From contig JAEWWY010000332.1 of NCBI GenBank assembly GCA_023458835.1, forward strand, positions 1 to 14,270: DNA of 14,270 bases, written 5' to 3'. The first letter of the stretch is position 1. Each line of letters begins with the position of its first letter. Source of the DNA: Bacillota bacterium. GTDB taxonomy: Bacteria; Bacillota; Clostridia; Christensenellales; Aristaeellaceae. The notes under the pieces were generated by a model that worked only from the letters and a program-made list of their open reading frames with translations, had not been told where the DNA came from and did not search any database. The translations under genes and the position numbers were made by a program. Below, piece by piece: positions 1 through 5,377 of the stretch.

Positions 1-117
1 CTTCACTTCGTTCAGGATGACAGTCGGCGGGGTTGGCTTCGCTTTCAGAACCTATGCTCATAGATGCATCAGTGTTATGTCACCAATCTTTCGCGCGGCG
101 GCCCGGCTTTCGCGGGA

Positions 118-251
118 TTATTCCATCATTGTTTGCAGCGCTTCACAGTATGCGTCCACCGTCAGGTCGCCGGCCAGCATTTCCTATACCGTATCCATCA
201 GGGATTCGGAATCCTCGCCCTCCAGCGCGGTGTTGCCCCAGAGCAGGAAGC
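118..251 (-). pseudogene. Duplicated 3' fragment of binding-protein gene, array copy 1
   Basis: This is a direct match to the end of the gene at 1008-1141, with a TAA stop (118-120) in place of TGA. It carries an in-frame TAG (complement of 184-186) where the intact gene has a Gln codon, and a Phe-to-Ser change. It has no start codon or ribosome binding site of its own, and an in-frame TAA lies just upstream. It is a dead fragment. Confidence 0.85.
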
Positions 252-263
252 GGTGAGAAGCGA

Positions 264-302
264 TGAAGGATCTTTAAGCAGTATGAAAAATAAGATCCTT
301 CA
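264..302. repeat. REP-like inverted pair at array junction 1/2
   Basis: TGAAGGATCTT at 264-274 is the exact reverse complement of AAGATCCTTCA at 292-302, with a 17-base spacer. The right arm continues into CTTCGTTCAGGATGACAG. This resembles the family of short interspersed repeats that is common in many bacterial genomes and gives spurious 'CHPERSEGS' peptides. No T-run follows on either strand, so it is not a canonical terminator. Confidence 0.75.
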
Positions 303-414
303 CTTCGTTCAGGATGACAGTCGGCGGGGTTGGCTTCACTTTCAGAACCCATGCTCATAGATGCATTAGTGTTATGTCACCAATCTTTCGCGCGGCGGCC
401 CGATTGCCACGGGA

Positions 415-548
415 TCATTCCATCATTGTTTGCAGCGCTTCACAGTATGCGTCCACCGTCAGATCGCCGGCCAGCATTTTCTGTACCGTATCCATTAGGA
501 ATTCGGAATCCTCGCTCTCCGGCGCGATATTGCCCCAGAGCAGGAAGC
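415..548 (-). pseudogene. Duplicated 3' fragment of binding-protein gene, array copy 2
   Basis: This fragment matches the final 44 codons of the intact gene and ends in TGA. Compared with the intact tail it has Glu-to-Lys, Leu-to-Pro, Gly-to-Ser and Thr-to-Ile changes plus silent changes. An in-frame TAA lies just upstream in the repeat junction and there is no start signal. Free accumulation of replacements fits a non-functional fragment. Confidence 0.85.
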
Positions 549-560
549 GGTGAGAAGCGA

Positions 561-599
561 TGAAGGATCTTTAAGCAGTATGAAAAGCAAGATCCTTCA
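561..599. repeat. REP-like inverted pair at array junction 2/3
   Basis: Arms 561-571 and 589-599 are the same perfect 11-bp inverted pair as at junction 1/2. The spacer differs slightly, reading AAAAGC where junction 1/2 has AAAAAT. Confidence 0.75.
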
Positions 600-711
600 C
601 TTCGTTCAGGATGACAGTCGGCGGGGTTGGGTACGCTTTCAGAACCTATGCTCATAGATGCATCAGTGTTATGTCACCAATCTTTCGCGCGGCGGCCCGG
701 CTTGCCCGGGA

Positions 712-845
712 TTATTCCATCATTGTTTGCAGCGCTTCACAGTATGCGTCCACCGTCAGGCCACCGGCCGGCATTTCCTGTACCGTATCCATCAGGAATT
801 CGGAATCCTCGCCCTCCAGCGCGATATTGCCCCAGAGCAGGAAGC
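712..845 (-). pseudogene. Duplicated 3' fragment of binding-protein gene, array copy 3
   Basis: This copy ends in TAA and differs from the intact tail by Thr-to-Ile, Leu-to-Pro and Asp-to-Gly. A 1-bp deletion in the junction near 864 removes the frame conflict seen in copies 1 and 2. The tail is therefore in frame with upstream repeat sequence, giving an open frame of 79 codons (712-951). No ribosome binding site precedes its ATG, so I treat it as a chance open frame over a gene fragment. Confidence 0.8.
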
Positions 846-857
846 GGTGAGAAGCGA

Positions 858-895
858 TGAAGGAACTTAAGCAGTATGAAAAGCATGATCCTTCA
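858..895. repeat. Degenerate REP-like inverted pair at array junction 3/4
   Basis: The arms are TGAAGGA at the left and ATCCTTCA at the right (888-895). A 1-bp deletion and substitutions shorten the stem compared with the other two junctions. This copy lies immediately 3' of the intact binding-protein gene's flank. Confidence 0.6.
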
Positions 896-1007
896 CTTCG
901 TTTAGGATGACAGTCGGCGGGGCTGGCTTCACTTTCAGAACCCATGCTCATAGATGCATTAGTGTTATGTCACCAATCTTTCGCGCGGCGGCCCGGTTTT
1001 CGCGGGA

Positions 1008-2288
1008 TCATTCCATCATCGTTTGCAGCGCTTCACAGTATGCGTCCACCGTCAGGTCGCCGGCCAGCATTTCCTGTACCGTATCCATCAGGAATTCGGA
1101 ATCCTCGCCCTCCAGCGCGGTATTGCCCCAGAGGAGGAAGCTGGTGGCATTGCTGGTAAGGTCAACGATGGATTTGATCAGGGGATCGATTTGGGATTCA
1201 TCCACGTCAAGCTTCCAGGTGGGCATGCCGGCGCCGCTGAGATAGGCGTTCTTGGAGTGGTTCTCGGCAAGGAACTGGCACAGGATCACCGCGGCTTCCG
1301 CGTTCTTCGTGCCGGCGCTGACGCAGAACTGTTCGGCCGCGCCGCCCATGAAATCGTTGATGACGCCTTTGCCGCCCTCGATCACGGGGAAGGGAACGGC
1401 CTTGACCTTGCCCTTTACGGCGGAGGTTTCAGCCTGGCAGTTGCTGGCCGTCCAGTTGCCGTTGACATACATGGCGACTTCGCCGGCATAGAAGGGTACT
1501 TCGGATTCGTCCCGGGTCAGGGCCACGGCCCCTTCGGGGAAAGCGCCGGCCTTGATCAGCTCGTCGAACTTTTCCGCCGCCAGCTTCATGCCTTCGGAAA
1601 CGAAGCTGCCGTTTTCCGTCTTGTAGAAGGCGTCATAGCTCTCCTGATAGCCTGCGGCCCGGAGCGTGATCTGATCGGTGTACATGCAGGTGGGCCAGCG
1701 GTCCTTGCCCCCGGTGGTCATGGGCGTGACGCCCGCTTCCCTGAAGGCTTTGACGGCGGCCATCAGCTCCGACCAGGTTTCGGGAATCTTCACGCCGTGC
1801 TTTTCAAACAGTTCGGTATTGCAGTAGAGCACGGAGCAGGCCAGGGTATAGGGCAGGCCGTATACCTTGCCGTCAAAGGTCATGTTGGAAAGCGTGCCTT
1901 CCACAACGCGGTCCCATACGTCCTTGGATACGTAATCGTTCAGGGGAAGCACCTTGCCGGCATCCACAAAGGATTTCAAAAGGCCGCCGGCGTTGTAGTA
2001 GAACACGTCGGGCGCTTCGTTGGCGGCCACGGCGGTCTTGATCTTGGTCTTGTAGGCTTCGGCCTCGTTCATGTCCAGCTCTACGTGGACCCAAGGGTAG
2101 GCTGCCTTGAACTCGTCCAGGGTCTTCAGAAAGGGCGCCTTGTTGCTTTCGCTGTCGGAGGACCAGATGGACCAGAGCGTGAGGGTCACCTCTTCGTGGG
2201 TTTCCGCCAGCGCCATGGCGGGTACCATGGCCAGCAGCATGATGAGCGCGATGCACAGGGAAAGGCCTTTTGCAAGCATGCGTTTCAT
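1008..2288 (-). CDS. CUT1-type extracellular sugar-binding protein (SBP family 1)
   Basis: This gene encodes a 426-residue secreted solute-binding protein of the family that captures sugars for ABC importers. It starts with a positively charged n-region and hydrophobic stretch, with predicted cleavage after ALA at 26-28. No lipobox Cys follows the h-region, which is unusual for a Firmicute binding protein. The mature part begins with the typical VTLTLWSIWSS strand and has LLKSFVDAGKVLPLNDY, YGLPYTLACSVLYCNTELF and a late MYVNGNWTAS segment, all usual in sugar-binding members. AAAGGAGG stands 8 bases before the ATG. It lies 115 bp downstream of the response regulator on the same strand, so it may be co-transcribed or regulated by it. 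No permease is present on this strand in the window. The ligand cannot be read from sequence. Its last 44 codons are repeated in the downstream array. Confidence 0.92.
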   Translation of the reverse strand: MKRMLAKGLSLCIALIMLLAMVPAMALAETHEEVTLTLWSIWSSDSESNKAPFLKTLDEFKAAYPWVHVELDMNEAEAYKTKIKTAVAANEAPDVFYYNAGGLLKSFVDAGKVLPLNDYVSKDVWDRVVEGTLSNMTFDGKVYGLPYTLACSVLYCNTELFEKHGVKIPETWSELMAAVKAFREAGVTPMTTGGKDRWPTCMYTDQITLRAAGYQESYDAFYKTENGSFVSEGMKLAAEKFDELIKAGAFPEGAVALTRDESEVPFYAGEVAMYVNGNWTASNCQAETSAVKGKVKAVPFPVIEGGKGVINDFMGGAAEQFCVSAGTKNAEAAVILCQFLAENHSKNAYLSGAGMPTWKLDVDESQIDPLIKSIVDLTSNATSFLLWGNTALEGEDSEFLMDTVQEMLAGDLTVDAYCEALQTMME

Positions 2289-2319
2289 GGGATTGCCTCC
2301 TTTTCAAATTGTACGAATT

Positions 2320-2342
2320 GCCTGAAGCTACAGGCTTTTTTT
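2320..2342 (+). terminator. Short hairpin with T7 run (plus strand), in leader of the binding-protein gene
   Basis: GCCTG (2320-2324) and CAGGC (2331-2335) can pair around a 6-base loop and are followed by seven T on the plus strand. The stem is only 5 bp. No plus-strand gene ends here, so it could only stop antisense transcription. On the minus strand the same hairpin would sit in the 5' leader of the binding-protein mRNA, preceded by an A-run. Confidence 0.25.
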
Positions 2343-2403
2343 CAGTGTAAGGCCAAGGAGCGCAAAAGGAAACCAACGAAATTGACCAATATTTCCGTGA
2401 TTT

Positions 2404-3156
2404 TTACCTTGAACTGGAAATGCCTGCTTGACGGCCGGCCCGTTTCCTAAATTCCGCCAGGGTAAGGCCCTTGTATTTTTTGAAGCACACGCCGAAATAC
2501 TTTGCGTCCGGTATGCCCACCTGCTCGCCTGCCTCATAGCTGCGCAGGTCCCCGTCCGAAAGCAGCCGGGCCGCCTCCTCCACCCGCAGGCCGGTCAGAT
2601 ATGCCACGAAGGTTTTCCCCGTATCCTGCTTGAATGCCCGGCTTAAGTAAGAGGGGTTCATGAAAAAGCGGTCGGCGGCGCTTTGCAGCGTCAGGTCAGG
2701 GTTGCGGAAGTTTTCCTTCAGGTAGGCCAATACCTCGCGGATGCTGCCGCGGCTGCGGGACAAAAGCAGCGCCTCCGGCCTTATTCTTTTCAGGATGTCC
2801 CCCATCACCTGGGTCAATTGCTCCTCGTTGATGGGTTTGAGCAGGTAATCCGTCACCCCCAGCCGGATGCATTGCTGCGCGTAGGCGAAGGTATCATGGC
2901 CGCTGATGATGACGATAAAAAGCTTCGGTTTGCGTTTTTTCAGCTCTGCCGCCAGGTCGATGCCGTTCATGCCGGGCATGCAGATATCCAGGCAGATGAT
3001 GTCGGGATCAAGCGCCTCCGCCAGGGAAAGGGCTTCCTGGGCGTTTCCCGCTTCCCCCACAATTTCAATGCCCAGCGCCTGCCAATCGATGCAGGTGCAC
3101 AGGAGGGTTCTTACCAATGGCTCGTCGTCCACGCATAACATGCGCACGGGATTCAT
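2404..3156 (-). CDS. AraC-type response regulator (YesN-like)
   Basis: This gene encodes a 250-residue cytoplasmic transcription factor activated by phosphorylation. The N-terminal receiver domain (about 1-120) has the acidic pair D10-D11, the phosphoacceptor D57 in LDICMPG, S85 and K107 in LLKP. Two AraC-family helix-turn-helix motifs follow (about 140-240), with the characteristic NPSYLSRAFKQDTGKTF and DAKYFGVCFKKYKGLT segments. The family partners with YesM-type kinases to control sugar-uptake operons. Its ATG overlaps the kinase stop by 4 bp (ATGA), a strong sign of translational coupling. It is shorter than many YesN proteins because the linker between receiver and DNA-binding domain is brief. 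Likely targets are the divergent aguA operon and/or the downstream binding-protein gene; this is inferred from position only. Confidence 0.93.
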   Translation of the reverse strand: MNPVRMLCVDDEPLVRTLLCTCIDWQALGIEIVGEAGNAQEALSLAEALDPDIICLDICMPGMNGIDLAAELKKRKPKLFIVIISGHDTFAYAQQCIRLGVTDYLLKPINEEQLTQVMGDILKRIRPEALLLSRSRGSIREVLAYLKENFRNPDLTLQSAADRFFMNPSYLSRAFKQDTGKTFVAYLTGLRVEEAARLLSDGDLRSYEAGEQVGIPDAKYFGVCFKKYKGLTLAEFRKRAGRQAGISSSR

Positions 3157-4925
3157 GCAGCTTCACCGCCCTTCCTGCGGATGGTAATGGTAATTTTCGT
3201 GCCCTGGCCCGGCACGCCTTCTATGGCCACCGGCTGGCTCTCCCCATAAAAGAGGCGCAGCCTGTCGATGGTTCCCCGGAGGCCGAAGCGGCTTTCCTCT
3301 TCCGGCGGGTCCTTTTGCAGGGCGCTCAAGGCGGCTGACTCCGGAATGCCCACCCCGTTGTCGGCCACGGAAAGATAGATGTTTTCCGCGTCCTGCCATG
3401 CCCGCACATGGATGGTGCCCCGGTGGCCTGACGAGCGAAGGCCGTGATACAGCGCGTTTTCCACCAAGGGCTGCAGCGTAAGCTTGGGGATAGGCGACGC
3501 GCAGACCGCCTCATCCACGTCAAACTCCGTGGCGATATCGCCGTAGCGCACGCTTTGGATGGCCATATAGCTTTTCACCATGCTGATTTCTTCCCCGATG
3601 GTGATGATGCTTTTGCCGTTGTTGATGCTGTTGCGGTAAAATTCCCCCAGCGAGCGCAAAAGATCGTTCACCTCTTTGGTTCTGCCCGAGAGCGCCAAAG
3701 CCCTGAGCGTATCGATGGTGTTGTATAAAAAGTGGGGATTGATCTGCGCCTGGAGGGCGTGGAATTCCGCCTGGCGCTTGCGCTCGCTCTCGGTGCGGAT
3801 GCTGCTGAACAGCGTTTCGATCTGCTCCACCATGCTGTTGTAAGCGTTGGTAAGCTTGCCGATTTCATCATGGCCCTTGCGAAGCGGCAGCCGTGCGGGG
3901 TGTTCGCCCACGGACAGGCGCATGCCTTCCGCCATTTGATGCAGGGGCCTGGCCACCATTCTTGTGATCATCAGCGTGGCCAGGAATATTACGGGGACGA
4001 TCAATAAAAGCAGCAGCCAAAAAACGTATTCCATGCCTGCCAGCGTGCGGATGGAGACGGTGTAGGGAATGGCGGTGATCACGCGCCAGGCGGCATTGTG
4101 AAGCCTGGCGGAGGAGTATACATAAGGCGTTTTGCCGTCCGCCGGCAGGCTTATGGGCCCGCCGGCCCCAAGAAGCGCCGCCTGCTGATCATTGGAAAGC
4201 GATGACAATAAGCCGGTATCGGAGGAAAGCAGCGGCAGCCCGCCCTCCTCCACAACGGTGACACGGAGATTCGTGTCCAGCTTCGCGTCTTCAAAGCAGG
4301 CTGTGATAAAGCTCTCCCGAAGGTTGAGCATCAGCGTGCCCAGCAGCTTTGACTGCTCGTTCAGATTATAGATATTGCGCACCATGGAAATCACGTTTTC
4401 ATTGCCATACATGGCATGGCTTTCACCGCCGTTCAAAAGCAGCAGGTAATACCCCTTTTGCTTGATCAGCGCTTTATACCAGACAGCCTCCTCCACCTTT
4501 GAAAAGCTGAACCGCTGTATGGAGTAATTGTCCACGCCATAGCGCTGCCCGGCGGTATCGAACAGGTACAGTGCCGCTGTGTGGGGCTGCAGGTTGGCCG
4601 CGCTGCTTAAAAGCGTGCGCAGCGTGCGCATGACCCTGGGCGACGCGAAGCTTTCTTTTTGAATGAGAATGCTTTGTATGCTGTCGTTGGACAAAAGCAT
4701 TTTGGATACGTAATTCAGATTTTCGATCATGGCGTCAATGCTTCCGGCAATGAGCTGCGCGTTTTGCCTGGCGATGTTGTCGAACTCCTCATAGCGCAGA
4801 TGGTCATGCTCCGCCTGAAACAAAACGTAGGTGATGAGGATGGAAACCACCAGCACAATGGCAAAAAGAGCAATGATTTTGATGGACAGGCTGCAGTTTT
4901 GAAACCATCCAAGCAATGCTTTCAT
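3153..4925 (-). CDS. Membrane sensor histidine kinase (YesM-like)
   Basis: This gene encodes a 590-residue inner-membrane kinase that phosphorylates the adjacent regulator. It has TM1 at about 16-36, an extracytoplasmic Cache-like sensor region of about 260 residues, TM2 at about 299-321 and a HAMP linker at about 322-375. The His_kinase domain follows, with the phosphoacceptor H398 in NPHFLYNT. The ATP-binding part has N490 in PLVENALYHG, DNGVGIP at 522-528 and GLRGTIDRL at 548-556. I chose the ATG at 4925 because AAAAGGA lies about 10 bases before it and the protein then starts in the usual way for the family. An upstream in-frame ATG at 4961 would add 12 residues but has only a poor ribosome binding site. 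The large external domain suggests it senses an extracellular sugar or a loaded binding protein. Confidence 0.92.
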   Translation of the reverse strand: MKALLGWFQNCSLSIKIIALFAIVLVVSILITYVLFQAEHDHLRYEEFDNIARQNAQLIAGSIDAMIENLNYVSKMLLSNDSIQSILIQKESFASPRVMRTLRTLLSSAANLQPHTAALYLFDTAGQRYGVDNYSIQRFSFSKVEEAVWYKALIKQKGYYLLLLNGGESHAMYGNENVISMVRNIYNLNEQSKLLGTLMLNLRESFITACFEDAKLDTNLRVTVVEEGGLPLLSSDTGLLSSLSNDQQAALLGAGGPISLPADGKTPYVYSSARLHNAAWRVITAIPYTVSIRTLAGMEYVFWLLLLLIVPVIFLATLMITRMVARPLHQMAEGMRLSVGEHPARLPLRKGHDEIGKLTNAYNSMVEQIETLFSSIRTESERKRQAEFHALQAQINPHFLYNTIDTLRALALSGRTKEVNDLLRSLGEFYRNSINNGKSIITIGEEISMVKSYMAIQSVRYGDIATEFDVDEAVCASPIPKLTLQPLVENALYHGLRSSGHRGTIHVRAWQDAENIYLSVADNGVGIPESAALSALQKDPPEEESRFGLRGTIDRLRLFYGESQPVAIEGVPGQGTKITITIRRKGGEAA

Positions 4926-5377
4926 ATGTTTGACCATCCTTTTGCATACAAATGCAATCATCCCCGGCGATCTTTCCCACGTGTTCTACATGACTGCGGG
5001 GAGCACCTTCTTTCCGCTTGTTAAAAACCTAATTTTCTTTGATAGGGATAAATTGCGGAAGAAGGACAGGTATATCGGTTGTGACGCCGGAAAATGGGGT
5101 GCTTTTTTGGTAATAATGGTGATTTTAATCTGCTGAAAAGGCAAAAAGCAACCATCATATTTCAGGCGAGACTTACAAAGAATTGCTGGCTTTCCATACA
5201 TTTTCTCATGGTCATCATAAGAAATCTTTAAAAAGTACAAATCTTCTTCATTGGCTCCATTTTCAAACGAAATGGCAGATGCTATATTTATATTACAACA
5301 GGCGGGGCAGTTTGTATAGCGGCAGCGGAGGTTCTGTCTGTTAGTTATGACTAAAAAATAGATCGGAACGTGATTTA
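4926..5377. other. AT-rich divergent intergenic region, presumed to hold both promoters
   Basis: This 452-bp gap lies between the minus-strand regulator unit and the plus-strand aguA operon. It is visibly richer in A and T than the flanking genes, especially from about 5100 to 5377. I see no convincing -35/-10 pair on either strand. An imperfect long inverted repeat, GGTGCTTTTT (5098-5107) against AAAAAGCAACC (5143-5153), could form a bulged stem with a loop of about 35 bases. The AraC-type regulator would be expected to bind here, but I cannot identify its sites. A minus-strand open frame (4986-5414) crosses the region without a ribosome binding site. Confidence 0.6.
4942..4957. promoter_or_regulatory. 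Perfect 6-bp inverted repeat upstream of the kinase start
   Basis: TTGCAT and ATGCAA flank a 4-base spacer, 17 to 32 bp upstream of the preferred kinase ATG. It could be an operator or an mRNA hairpin near the ribosome binding site. It could also be chance, and it would lie within coding sequence if the kinase starts at 4961. Confidence 0.2.

Larger units (their letters stand above)
1..1141. repeat. Tandem array of ~297-bp units carrying the 3' end of the adjacent binding-protein gene
   Basis: Four copies of the same sequence start at 1, 298, 595 and 891, giving periods of 297, 297 and 296 bp. Each starts with CTTCACTTCGTTCAGGATGA or a one-base variant. Read on the minus strand, a unit holds about 134 bp matching the last 44 codons and stop of the solute-binding protein gene, about 90 bp of its 3' flank, and an inverted pair of a short REP-like sequence. 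The fourth copy is the real gene end: homology stops near 1141, where the gene continues upstream with unrelated sequence. The copies differ by scattered substitutions and a 1-bp deletion in copy 3, so the duplication is not recent or is being only partly homogenised. The window starts exactly on a unit boundary, so the array probably extends further left. Confidence 0.95.

Noticed and set aside
143..655. Short minus-strand ORFs (143-358, 440-655) reading CHPERSEGS-like peptides
   Set aside because: These are chance frames across the REP-like repeat and shifted gene tails. They have no ribosome binding site, and such peptides are well-known spurious translations.
961..1007. Intrinsic terminator after the binding-protein gene
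   Set aside because: The GC-rich stretch just after the stop has only short overlapping CG palindromes and no T-run on the minus strand.
1..1141. CRISPR array
   Set aside because: The repeat unit is about 297 bp without short direct repeats and unique spacers, and it contains gene sequence.
1023..2450. 475-codon plus-strand open frame opposite the binding-protein gene
   Set aside because: It is a GC-driven antisense shadow with Gly-, His- and Val-rich composition and no family resemblance. The minus-strand gene has a signal peptide, ribosome binding site and family motifs.
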